A stretch of DNA of 64,000 bases. Origin: Candidatus Comchoanobacter bicostacola (GTDB taxonomy: Bacteria > Pseudomonadota > Gammaproteobacteria > Comchoanobacterales > Comchoanobacteraceae). Below are positions 8,466 through 17,105 of this stretch, piece by piece. The stretch lies in the NCBI RefSeq assembly GCF_024172705.1, contig NZ_CP092900.1:676119-740118 (forward strand), given 5' to 3'. The notes beneath the pieces were generated by a model. The model had not been told where the DNA came from, did no database searches, and saw nothing but the letters and a program-made list of their open reading frames with translations. Position numbers and translations under genes: made by a program. Numbering within the stretch: the first letter of the stretch is position 1; each line of letters begins with the position of its first letter.

Positions 8466-9592
8466 ATAACATCCCTTTGTAAATCACGCGTCATACGCAA
8501 GAAAATAGCAAATGCACATACATTGACTAAAAGATTGGATCCACCGTAGCCAATCAATGGCAATGCAATACCTTTGGTAGGAACTAAACCTAAATTAACA
8601 GCCATACTAAATGATGAGGCACAAACCCACCAAACCATTAGCCCAAAAATATATGATGCATAAAAAATTCTATCCTGATAACAGGCACGTATGACCCAAT
8701 AAAACATTCGAGCAAATAATATAATATAACACGCAATTAAGATATAGCAGCCAAATAACCCCGTCTCTTCAGCAATAACTGCATAAATAAAATCGGTATG
8801 CGCTTCAGGTAAATATAACTGTTTTTGCAACCCTTGGCCTAAACCTACCCCCCAAAATCCACCTCGCCCAATAGCCATCAATGATTGTGTTAATTGATAA
8901 CTGCTACCATATGGGTTAGACCATGGGTCAAAAAAGCTGGTTAAGCGTGCAACCCGATATGGTGCCGCAAAAGCTAATATAGCTAACACCAAGGTACTCA
9001 CTAATGTTAATAGTAAAATATAACGCCATGGAACCCCAGAGAAAAATAACATACATGCCGTAATCATCAAGATCATGAATAACCCACCAAAGTCTGGCTC
9101 TAGCAATACAAGCCCACCGACTAAACCACACAATACGAGTGGAATCAAAAACCCTGATATCTCATTTTGAATTTCATACTGGCGCCTACTGATATAACTC
9201 GACAAATATAAAATCACACCTACTTTTGCTAACTCAGAGACCTGAATATTAAAACCTAGTATCGATAACCAACGAGAGGCACCATTTACTGAACGACCTA
9301 ATCCTGGAACCAATACTAACCCCAACATTACCAGCACCCCAATTAACGCAAGTGGTGCAACCCTCTGCCAATTTATAACCGGTACTAAATAAATAACAAA
9401 ACCGACTCCAAGTGCTAAAATCAAGTGCATTAAATGACGATAAAAGTAAAACCATCCCGATGAAAGCTTATGCTGTGCCATGAAAAATGAGGCAGAAGTC
9501 ATACATACCAGCCCCCACACCAGTAATAATGAAACAATGAGTAATACAGTTGCGTCAGGTCCTTGCCAGTATTTTTTTAACAACTCGGTCAA
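8453..9592 (-). CDS. ftsW: septal peptidoglycan polymerase (SEDS family)
   Basis: Multi-pass membrane glycosyltransferase that polymerises lipid II at the division septum with FtsI. The 379 residues contain about ten hydrophobic segments, the SEDS signatures GASRWL, ELAKVGVILYLSSY, LLEPDFGG, the long periplasmic loop with DPWSNPYGSSYQLTQSLMAI, GQGLQKQLYLPEAHTDFIYA and the C-terminal LPLIGYGGSN. The start is TTG, supported by AGAGGAG 6-7 bases upstream. It overlaps murD by 38 bases. FtsW rather than RodA is inferred from the position between murD and murG. Confidence 0.94.
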   Translation of the reverse strand: MTELLKKYWQGPDATVLLIVSLLLVWGLVCMTSASFFMAQHKLSSGWFYFYRHLMHLILALGVGFVIYLVPVINWQRVAPLALIGVLVMLGLVLVPGLGRSVNGASRWLSILGFNIQVSELAKVGVILYLSSYISRRQYEIQNEISGFLIPLVLCGLVGGLVLLEPDFGGLFMILMITACMLFFSGVPWRYILLLTLVSTLVLAILAFAAPYRVARLTSFFDPWSNPYGSSYQLTQSLMAIGRGGFWGVGLGQGLQKQLYLPEAHTDFIYAVIAEETGLFGCYILIACYIILFARMFYWVIRACYQDRIFYASYIFGLMVWWVCASSFSMAVNLGLVPTKGIALPLIGYGGSNLLVNVCAFAIFLRMTRDLQRDVICSY

Positions 9593-10715
9593 ATGCAGCT
9601 CCTCTTGCTAGATAATCCTTATACTGATCATAACTTGAACCCCCAGGTGAAAACAAGATGACTGAATACATTTCAAAATAATATAAGAGGTCATCTAAAC
9701 TATTTACCCGATTAAGCGTATAATCATCTAATGCAGCGTGACCATCACCTACAATCACTAAATCCACTTCATACTTTTGGAGCAATGATTCAAGTTCTGT
9801 ATACACATCATTCTTACTCATGCCAGCCATAATCAACAAGACCTTTTTTGTATACTTGTGTAGTACACCAGTTAAAGCAGCAACTGTCGCATGTAAGTTA
9901 GTTGCTTTGGAATCATTAATAATTAGTGGCTGATAACTGACTTGAGCAAAACGATAGGGTAAAGATGGTGGTTTTCTAGGTATATCACATGCAACACCAA
10001 GCTCAGATAACAACATAGAAGCAGCAGCCATATTCTCAGCTTCAATAGTACGATAACCGTTTACAATAAAACGTCTAACCTTATCGTGATAACATAACGC
10101 ATTAGCAATACCAGGAGCAACACAGATCTCACAAAGCCCTATTAACCTTTTTTTTATATGCTTATAGGCGTCCAAACTTCCATGCCAATCAATATGATCT
10201 GAAATAATATTTGTGATTATTCCACCGGCAACCCGGCAATTGGATAACCGTGCCAACTGAAAACTTGATAGCTCTATAATAACCCAATCATACTCCGTAT
10301 CTAAAGCTTGTAAAAGCCCTGGCTGAAAATTACCATATATCTCTGCACTAAAACCCGCCTGATTCAGCAAACATTTAAGATACAGGCATACCGTGCTTTT
10401 ACCGTTGGTTCCAGTAACAAAAATAACCTTAGCTTGCGTCTGTCTAACAAAATAATCAACATCTAGAATCTGATTAACCGAAGGTTTTAAAGATTTAATC
10501 AAATCATCATCTAGACGAATCCCAGGGCTAATCCAGTAAATTGATGGGTAAGTAGCATACTTGACATATAATGCTTTTAGATGATTAGGTAGTTGATTCG
10601 GTTGATTTGATAATATAGATACTTCATACCCCTTTGAATATAAATAGGTTGCTGTTGCTTGTGCTGTTGCGCCCTGTCCTATTACAACATTCGTGCTTAA
10701 ATCCATAGCAGCCAT
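9555..10715 (-). CDS. murD: UDP-N-acetylmuramoyl-L-alanine--D-glutamate ligase
   Basis: Cytoplasmic Mur ligase that adds D-Glu to UDP-MurNAc-L-Ala. The protein (about 387 residues) has an N-terminal nucleotide-binding segment (VVIGQGATAQATATYL), the P-loop VTGTNGKST, the ISDHIDWHGS segment, NDSKATNLHATVAAL and the MurD-like end LFSPGGSSYDQYKDYLARG. The ATG at 10715 was preferred to an upstream in-frame start because the extra residues have no counterpart in MurD; GGGG lies 11 bases upstream. It overlaps mraY at its 5' end and ftsW at its 3' end. It is shorter than the common 430-450 residues. Confidence 0.92.
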   Translation of the reverse strand: MAAMDLSTNVVIGQGATAQATATYLYSKGYEVSILSNQPNQLPNHLKALYVKYATYPSIYWISPGIRLDDDLIKSLKPSVNQILDVDYFVRQTQAKVIFVTGTNGKSTVCLYLKCLLNQAGFSAEIYGNFQPGLLQALDTEYDWVIIELSSFQLARLSNCRVAGGIITNIISDHIDWHGSLDAYKHIKKRLIGLCEICVAPGIANALCYHDKVRRFIVNGYRTIEAENMAAASMLLSELGVACDIPRKPPSLPYRFAQVSYQPLIINDSKATNLHATVAALTGVLHKYTKKVLLIMAGMSKNDVYTELESLLQKYEVDLVIVGDGHAALDDYTLNRVNSLDDLLYYFEMYSVILFSPGGSSYDQYKDYLARGAAFDRVVKKILART

Positions 10716-11587
10716 GCAGCAATTAACCCCATAACGGTAGTCACACACATTCCAGAAAAAACAATTTCTAGCTCTGACCACCCCTTTAGCTCAAGATGAT
10801 GATGGTAAGGTGCCATTCTAAATAGTCGACCATAGCCTATCTTAAAGCCTCCAACCTGTATAATCACTGAAACAACTTCACCAATCAGAACAACTGATGC
10901 AAGTGCATACCAAATCTCCAACTTTAAGATTACCGCCATTAAACCAATCACAGCACCAATCGACAATGAGCCAACATCACCCATGAATATAGAGGCTGGA
11001 TGCCAATTAAAACAAAGAAATACTGCAGCCATAGATAACAAAGCAAGTGTAAATAGTACAATAGATTCATTACCAATAGCCTGTGCATACACCCCTAAAA
11101 ACAACAACATGATGATCATTTGTGAAGTAGCCAGCCCATCAATACCATCTGTTAAGTTCATTGCATTAGAGCTTGCAACAATAATAAAAACAGCAAATAC
11201 ATAATATAAAATACCTAAGTCATAACTTATATTATTATATGTCAGATGTGTATCAAGATCGCATAAAACGAGTGCCAACATTGATAAAACAATTTGCGAG
11301 ATAAACTTTATTTTTGCTGAAATACCAGAACTAGAAGTATACTTAACTTTCAACCAGTCATCAGCCAAACCAAGGAGCCCAAAGCTGCATAATACAAACC
11401 ATACTGGGTGCGTTATGAAGCTTATACACTTTAATAACACAGGAAGGATAATTAACACCCCACCCATTGTTGGCGTTCCTATCTTTTGCTGGTGTTTTGC
11501 TCCATCAGTTCTAAATGGCTGACTGAATCTGCGCATATAACCCATCATAATATAAAAAAAAGAAAAACCTGAGATCATCATCCACAT
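10697..11587 (-). CDS. mraY: phospho-MurNAc-pentapeptide translocase, short form
   Basis: Integral membrane enzyme that attaches phospho-MurNAc-pentapeptide to undecaprenyl phosphate (lipid I). Conserved elements: KKxGTPTMGG-like KIGTPTMGG, the catalytic GLADDW, NLTDGIDGLA, FMGDVGSL and the triple His of APYHHHLELKGW. At 296 residues it is about 60 shorter than the E. coli enzyme; the shortfall is mainly the first transmembrane region, since the GTPTMGG motif begins near residue 37 instead of about 70. The ATG has GGAGG 10 bases upstream and overlaps the murF stop by 10 bases, so no longer start is evident. Confidence 0.92.
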   Translation of the reverse strand: MWMMISGFSFFYIMMGYMRRFSQPFRTDGAKHQQKIGTPTMGGVLIILPVLLKCISFITHPVWFVLCSFGLLGLADDWLKVKYTSSSGISAKIKFISQIVLSMLALVLCDLDTHLTYNNISYDLGILYYVFAVFIIVASSNAMNLTDGIDGLATSQMIIMLLFLGVYAQAIGNESIVLFTLALLSMAAVFLCFNWHPASIFMGDVGSLSIGAVIGLMAVILKLEIWYALASVVLIGEVVSVIIQVGGFKIGYGRLFRMAPYHHHLELKGWSELEIVFSGMCVTTVMGLIAAWLLWI

Positions 11588-12795
11588 ATAAATACATCCT
11601 CCAGCTGTAAATGCCGAGATCCCTTTACCAATACAGTGTGACCCTGCGTATCATACCTTTTAAGTGCTGCAACCAAATCACATACCTTATTGAGCCACTG
11701 AGCAGACCCTGAGTAGGACCAAAACAAGGATTGCGTACACGGTCCATAAAAAATGATATGGTCGATTCTAGAGCGCTCTAAATAAGTGCGTAGTGATAAA
11801 TGAATAGCCTCCGAGCGATAGCCCAAGCCACCCATTTCTCCCAGCACCAAAATACGCTGCCCATCATGTTGGCTCAACATCCCAATGGCACGCAGATACG
11901 ATAAATAACTAGCATTATAGGTATCATCAATCCAAAGCGCTCCCTTATCCATATAATGTTCACTTAAACGTTGTTTAAGTAATAGCTTAGGTATGACATC
12001 TGGAAAGGGAAGGTCAAGCAAATGAAAGACACCATAAATGCCTGCAATTAAGTCACCAAAAGCAACATCAGGAACTTTACCATATAAATAAGATAATCTT
12101 TGCCCTGAATCTAGAATGACATGCTCTGAATCAAACCATACGTTTATATGCCCAGATGTGCCACTGCGCATAAAATTTTGCTTAGGCGCTATACAAACAC
12201 TAGAAGCATCGTGAATAATTTTAGACTTTTCATGCCAAATACCCAGCGTAGATTCTAATAAATCTAAATGTGTCAGTCCAATACGCGTAATCACAGAAAT
12301 ATCAGGTCTTACTATATCAACCAAATAATCCATATCAAATGGCTTTGCAACACCCATCTCCACAATAATAAATTGGGATGAACTCTGAGCTGAAAGTACC
12401 GTTAAGGCTGCACCAATTTCATTATTTTGGTTCCCAACAGTCGTATGTGTTTCCCCGTACTTTTCAAATAACTGTGCTAGTGTTTGTGTTAGCGTTGTTT
12501 TCCCAACACTACCTGTTACGCCAATTACCCTCGCTGACAACAAAGTTCGTTTCAAACGTGCCGCCTGCCCTAGCCATACTATACTATCCGGAACATGAAT
12601 GGTCTTCGTTGGCATGCTTCGTTCTGAGACAACTACATCAGCCCCCCTTTCAAGAGCGTCATTGATAAAATTATGACCTGTACGAATGGCAACAAATACT
12701 TTCCCAGGACGCACCATCCTGCTATCGATAACAATATTATCTAACTGTTCTAACTGAGTCAGTCCCAGCTGAGTCAACATCCCACTAACACCCAT
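11578..12795 (-). CDS. murF: UDP-MurNAc-tripeptide--D-alanyl-D-alanine ligase
   Basis: Cytoplasmic Mur ligase that adds the D-Ala-D-Ala made by Ddl. The protein (about 405 residues) has the MurE/F N-terminal segment IVIDSRMVRPGKVFVAI, the P-loop VTGSVGKTT, the MurF-specific NQNNEIGAALTVL, DTYNASYLSYLRAI and GEMGGLGYRSEAIH. Three starts are possible (TTG 12810, ATG 12795, ATG 12780); none has a strong ribosome binding site, and I chose 12795, which overlaps murE by 11 bases. Shorter than the E. coli protein (452) but all core motifs are present. Confidence 0.92.
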   Translation of the reverse strand: MGVSGMLTQLGLTQLEQLDNIVIDSRMVRPGKVFVAIRTGHNFINDALERGADVVVSERSMPTKTIHVPDSIVWLGQAARLKRTLLSARVIGVTGSVGKTTLTQTLAQLFEKYGETHTTVGNQNNEIGAALTVLSAQSSSQFIIVEMGVAKPFDMDYLVDIVRPDISVITRIGLTHLDLLESTLGIWHEKSKIIHDASSVCIAPKQNFMRSGTSGHINVWFDSEHVILDSGQRLSYLYGKVPDVAFGDLIAGIYGVFHLLDLPFPDVIPKLLLKQRLSEHYMDKGALWIDDTYNASYLSYLRAIGMLSQHDGQRILVLGEMGGLGYRSEAIHLSLRTYLERSRIDHIIFYGPCTQSLFWSYSGSAQWLNKVCDLVAALKRYDTQGHTVLVKGSRHLQLEDVFICG

Positions 12796-14257
12796 GGATA
12801 ACCGACTCAATCACTTCTATATCTGAAATATATTTCCCTAAACTTGGAACATATAACTTTTCATCACCCATACCTGCTATAAGTACCGTATCATTAGCTT
12901 TTGCATTGAGTAAAACATGCTCTATAGCCGCATAACGACATGAGTTGAGCATCACTAAACTCGGGCATTTAAACCCAGATAAAATATCATTTAAAATATC
13001 CTGAGTAGCCTCACTACGTGAATTATCCTCAGTTAAAACCACACTATCTGCATAACGTTCAGCAATTGCACCCATCTTAGGTCTCTTTTTCTTGTCTCGA
13101 TCTCCTCCACACCCAAACACAACCCAGATCTTGCCCTCTGCTAACTCTTTTAATGTAGATAAAACCTGCTCCAATGCATCAGGTGTATGCGAAAAATCAA
13201 TAAAAACCTTAGCATTTAAGCTTTGGTAATGAACAGGCATTAATCGTCCAGGAACAAACGAAATACGCTCCAGAGCCGATGCTGCTTGAATACAAGGCAT
13301 ACCCACTGCACACAATGCTGCATGCGACAACATCAAATTATAAGCATTGAAAAGCCCCAGTAACGAAGTACGTATAGCAACTTTATGCTGATGTGTCACA
13401 ATATGAATCAGCATACCTGAATACCCCAGATACTGAACCTGCCCATAACTCCACTTTTTATAAGAGCGTGGAACTGCTTCAAAACTACATGCCCAAATAG
13501 GCTTTTGAATATGATGTGATACATAACCGCCACTCGGATCATCTACGTTAATCACTGCAGTATTAACTGATATCATCTCAAATAGCTTCATTTTTTCAGA
13601 GAGGTAGTGATTGATATCCCGATGATAATCTAAATGATCATGCGTAAGATTAGTGAAAACCGCTACATCAGCTAACATTGAAGGAACGCGTCCTTGGCTT
13701 AAAGCATGTGAGGATGCTTCAAACGATAGATACTGCATATCTCTATCTCTAAATTTAGATATTTTTTCATAAAACTCTGCAATATCTGGCGTAGTCAACG
13801 ATTGTGCAACCAATTTATTGACTGTTCCCCAACCTAAAGTTCCTATATACCCAGACTTATTATTTAATAATTGTAACGCATACGCACACAAGTAGGCCAC
13901 TGATGTTTTACCATTAGTACCCGTTACTCCAATAACCTGCATTTGCGCAGCAGGTGCCGAATAGAAATCATCCAAGATCATTTCTACTGATTGTTGCCAA
14001 TTAGGTAACTCAAAAAGATCACTTAAGCCCTCACACCCCTTAGGCTTCCTAAAACAAAGAACAGCAACTGCGCCCTTTTTCCGAGCTCGTACAACCTCCT
14101 CCATAGACGGTTGATACTTCAACCAAATATCTCCTTCCTCGAGTCTATCTATGTTGGAGCGCACTCCAGAAACAGATGAATCTACACTACAATCAAAGCC
14201 CAGCTTTATCAGCAAGTCCGACAGTTGTGCCTGATAATGCCCCCTCACCTCTAACAT
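12785..14257 (-). CDS. murE: UDP-MurNAc-tripeptide synthetase (probably meso-DAP adding)
   Basis: Mur ligase that adds the third stem-peptide residue. Core motifs: P-loop VTGTNGKTS, TTPDIAEFY, SFEASSHAL, TNLTHDHLDYHRD, DFSHTPDALEQVL and the end motif AGMGDEK. The amino-acid-selecting motif is DNSR, where meso-diaminopimelate enzymes have DNPR; the Arg that contacts the side-chain carboxylate is kept, so DAP is still the likely substrate. I chose the ATG at 14257 because AAGGAGGG lies 5 bases upstream; an in-frame start 21 bases earlier lacks this. It overlaps the ftsI 3' end by 65 bases and the murF start by 11. Confidence 0.93.
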   Translation of the reverse strand: MLEVRGHYQAQLSDLLIKLGFDCSVDSSVSGVRSNIDRLEEGDIWLKYQPSMEEVVRARKKGAVAVLCFRKPKGCEGLSDLFELPNWQQSVEMILDDFYSAPAAQMQVIGVTGTNGKTSVAYLCAYALQLLNNKSGYIGTLGWGTVNKLVAQSLTTPDIAEFYEKISKFRDRDMQYLSFEASSHALSQGRVPSMLADVAVFTNLTHDHLDYHRDINHYLSEKMKLFEMISVNTAVINVDDPSGGYVSHHIQKPIWACSFEAVPRSYKKWSYGQVQYLGYSGMLIHIVTHQHKVAIRTSLLGLFNAYNLMLSHAALCAVGMPCIQAASALERISFVPGRLMPVHYQSLNAKVFIDFSHTPDALEQVLSTLKELAEGKIWVVFGCGGDRDKKKRPKMGAIAERYADSVVLTEDNSRSEATQDILNDILSGFKCPSLVMLNSCRYAAIEHVLLNAKANDTVLIAGMGDEKLYVPSLGKYISDIEVIESVIHGC

Positions 14258-15881
14258 ATGTTCCCTCCTTGGAATCATAATAACTTAACGCAAGATGCAA
14301 TAACTTTGCAAATATTGGTGCTGCAACTTGCCCTCCATAATGACCATTTTTACGGGGTCGCTCCACCATAACGGCAATCACAATTTTCGGATTATTAGAT
14401 GGGGCAAAACCAGCAAAGGATGCAATATACTCATCTTCATATTTACCATATTCTGACAAAGTATGAGTGGTACCTGACTTTCCAGCTACCGATACACCCT
14501 CTATAGCAGCACTTCTACTGCTCACCCCATACTTTGTTACACGAGTCATTAACTGAGTGATATATTGAGTCACATCCTCTGAGAGCACTGCTTCAGGACG
14601 GACTCGATTCCCCTTCAATAATAAATGTAAGCCAACATCTAGCCCCTTGTTAGCTATAATATTATATGCTCTAGCCATTGACATTAAATTTACTGCCAAA
14701 CCATACCCATAAGACATCGTTAATTTATTCGCATCAGATACTTTTAAATATTTACCCACATTTTCCCCATACAAGGGTAAATAACTAGATGTGAACAACC
14801 CCATTTTATGATAAGTATTAACCAAATAATCATCCGGCAATTGCTCAGTTAGCTTAATCATTGCAATATTTGATGACTTAACCAATACATCTTCAAATTT
14901 CAATACCCCTAGATACTTGTGATCTTTAATATACTGGCTCCCCACTAGGTGTCCCTCAGCACTCGTCTCAATCATATAATTAGGTTTATAATATTGATGA
15001 GATAATATACTAGCCATAGCCAGAGGCTTGATAATTGATCCTGGCTCAAACAAATTACTAATACTTTTATTCTTTGTATGCTCATCTACTTTACTTAATC
15101 GTATATTAGGATTAAAACTCGGGTAATTTAACATGGCCAATACATCACCCGTCTCAACCTCTAGAATCACTGCTGATGCTGATTTAGCATCATGATGGTC
15201 TACAGCATTTGCTAGTATCTGATAACCCAACTGTTGTAATCGTGTATCCAATGTTAACAATAGATCACCACCTACAACGGGCTTATGATACGCGTGTACC
15301 GTATGCACCTGATGTAATAGATTCTGCGTATACTGCATTGAACCATCCGTGCCTGTTAACCAGTCATTGAATTGATACTCTAGCCCAAGCAAGCCTTGCC
15401 ACTCTCGTCCTAATACACCGACTATTGCTGACGTTGAATGAGAAAAAGGATAATATCGATTAGATACCTCTTCGATTTCTACACCTTGTAATTGAGTTAA
15501 CTGTTTTACCTGGGCTCGCGTCAGTGTACCTGGAACATACACAAAATTTTGCGATGCATTAAGTAGTTTTTCTATTGAATGAGATTTACCTAAGACCTGC
15601 TTAAGCTTCTTTACATCTGCAGGGTCCTTGACTTGTTTTGGATAAATTTTAAGTCGATATGCTGGCAAATTAACCGATAGTGGGATCCTATTTCGGTCTA
15701 AAATAGCACCTCTTTGTGCTTTTAATTGCATATTACGCTTTGTTCGCTCAGAACTTTGCTCAACCAAAAATTCAGCCTGCCTAGTCACTAAATACAAATG
15801 CCGAACACCTACTGACACAAAACAAAACAACAGTAGTAGTGCAATCAAGTACACACGAAAATAAAAAAAACGCTTTACCAT
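14193..15881 (-). CDS. ftsI: septal peptidoglycan transpeptidase, PBP3
   Basis: Inner-membrane penicillin-binding protein that crosslinks septal peptidoglycan with FtsW. The 562 residues comprise a cytoplasmic start and one membrane helix (about 7-27), a pedestal domain beginning at QRGAILDRN, and a transpeptidase domain with the SxxK motif EPGSIIKPL, the SxN motif KSSNIA and the KSGT motif AGKSGTTHTL, then the typical HYGGQVAAPIF near the end. It starts 2 bases after ftsL ends. The 3' end reads 65 bases into murE. Confidence 0.95.
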   Translation of the reverse strand: MVKRFFYFRVYLIALLLLFCFVSVGVRHLYLVTRQAEFLVEQSSERTKRNMQLKAQRGAILDRNRIPLSVNLPAYRLKIYPKQVKDPADVKKLKQVLGKSHSIEKLLNASQNFVYVPGTLTRAQVKQLTQLQGVEIEEVSNRYYPFSHSTSAIVGVLGREWQGLLGLEYQFNDWLTGTDGSMQYTQNLLHQVHTVHAYHKPVVGGDLLLTLDTRLQQLGYQILANAVDHHDAKSASAVILEVETGDVLAMLNYPSFNPNIRLSKVDEHTKNKSISNLFEPGSIIKPLAMASILSHQYYKPNYMIETSAEGHLVGSQYIKDHKYLGVLKFEDVLVKSSNIAMIKLTEQLPDDYLVNTYHKMGLFTSSYLPLYGENVGKYLKVSDANKLTMSYGYGLAVNLMSMARAYNIIANKGLDVGLHLLLKGNRVRPEAVLSEDVTQYITQLMTRVTKYGVSSRSAAIEGVSVAGKSGTTHTLSEYGKYEDEYIASFAGFAPSNNPKIVIAVMVERPRKNGHYGGQVAAPIFAKLLHLALSYYDSKEGTYVRGEGALSGTTVGLADKAGL

Positions 15882-15883
15882 AT

Positions 15884-16114
15884 TTAGTCTATAATCAATC
15901 CTTTACGACTCATCTTATTTGGTATCCCTGCCACTAACTGATAGTAAGTAACCTTAGCCTCATTCAAATCATACTGCAACTGCTTCTTAACAACAGCATA
16001 GTCTTGTCCTTGAATAAACAGCCTCTGCCCATCTAAGCGAACAAAGAGTAAACCCATGAGCAAAAACAAATTAAAAAAGTATAAACAGGCCCGAATTCTT
16101 ACTCTCATCGGCAT
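15884..16114 (-). CDS. ftsL: cell division protein FtsL
   Basis: A 76-residue bitopic protein: short basic N-terminus (RVRIRA), one membrane helix (residues about 9-25, CLYFFNLFLLMGLLFVR) and a periplasmic helix with coiled-coil character (AVVKKQLQYDLNEAKVTYYQ). Sequence alone is too short and variable for certainty; the position between rsmH and ftsI, overlapping the rsmH end by 10 bases, makes FtsL the clear choice. It would act with FtsB and FtsQ in the divisome. It is shorter than the E. coli protein (121). Confidence 0.85.
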   Translation of the reverse strand: MPMRVRIRACLYFFNLFLLMGLLFVRLDGQRLFIQGQDYAVVKKQLQYDLNEAKVTYYQLVAGIPNKMSRKGLIID

Positions 16115-16989
16115 TTTTCCATAATACGAGTATAGGCACTCCTGGACCTAATATTACTCTTAACTTCAAGTTGACTGGGCTGCTCTTTACTTAATAGTTT
16201 AAAGCCATATTGAGCGTCTTTTTTGCGATACTTTTTAATAAAATCTTTAACAGCTATATGTTCTAATCCGTGGAAACTAATAACTACGAGACGTCCTCCT
16301 ACACTAAGAATCTCTGGTATCTGAGCTAATGCTTCAGTTAATACTCCAAGCTCATTATTTACAACCATACGAATGGCTTGAAATGTCTTTGTTGCTGGAT
16401 GCTTTTTACCTACACGCTTACCCAGTTCTTGCTCAATAATATTAGCTAAGCAAAGCGTAGAGTTAAGCAATTGTTTATTCTTACGCGCATCAATAATTGC
16501 CCTTGCAATTCTGCGAGAGCTTCGTTCATCGCCTAATGTATAAATTGTATCTGCAAGCTCAGTTTGTGAAACAGACATTAGGTACTCATATGCCGTTAGC
16601 ACCTGTGTTTGATTCATTCTCATATCTAGCGCCCCATCACGCATAAAGCTAAAGCCTCTGTTGGCTTCATCCAGCTGAGGAGAGCTAACCCCTATATCCA
16701 TTAAGACACCATCAACTTTACCCAGTAGCCCTAAGCCCGATAGAGTTGAATGCATCTTCATAAATGAAGCGTGTATAACCATAACACGCTCATCACTTAA
16801 GAATCGTGTCTTTGCGTGGGCTACAGCCTCAACATCTTGATCAAAACAAATCAAGCTCCCCTTCGGACCTAACGAATCCAAAATTGCTTGACTGTGTCCT
16901 CCCCGACCATACGTCGCATCGATATAAATACCTGCAGGATTAATGGCCAAGCCATCGATACAGTTTTTTAACATGACTGGTATGTGCAT
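16105..16989 (-). CDS. rsmH: 16S rRNA m4C1402 methyltransferase
   Basis: SAM-dependent methyltransferase that modifies C1402 in the ribosomal decoding centre; first gene of the division and cell wall cluster. About 294 residues with MHIPVMLKN, the SAM loop DATYGRGGHSQAIL, FDQDVEAV, LMDIGVSSPQLDEANRGFSF, DMRMNQ and the TKTFQAIRMVVNNEL segment. The usual SFHSLED is SFHGLEH here. I chose the ATG at 16989 because the residues encoded further upstream do not fit the family and AGAGAAA lies upstream of this codon. The usual preceding gene, mraZ, is absent; the next gene upstream is divergent. Confidence 0.95.
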   Translation of the reverse strand: MHIPVMLKNCIDGLAINPAGIYIDATYGRGGHSQAILDSLGPKGSLICFDQDVEAVAHAKTRFLSDERVMVIHASFMKMHSTLSGLGLLGKVDGVLMDIGVSSPQLDEANRGFSFMRDGALDMRMNQTQVLTAYEYLMSVSQTELADTIYTLGDERSSRRIARAIIDARKNKQLLNSTLCLANIIEQELGKRVGKKHPATKTFQAIRMVVNNELGVLTEALAQIPEILSVGGRLVVISFHGLEHIAVKDFIKKYRKKDAQYGFKLLSKEQPSQLEVKSNIRSRSAYTRIMEKCR

Positions 16990-17105
16990 ATATAATTTCT
17001 CTTTTGTCTCTAGTATTTTGCAGCAAACAAAAATGATACACAAGTTCTCTTGCAGATTTAATAGTGAAGGCATAAACTATTATAGACTATCAAATGGATT
17101 GACTT

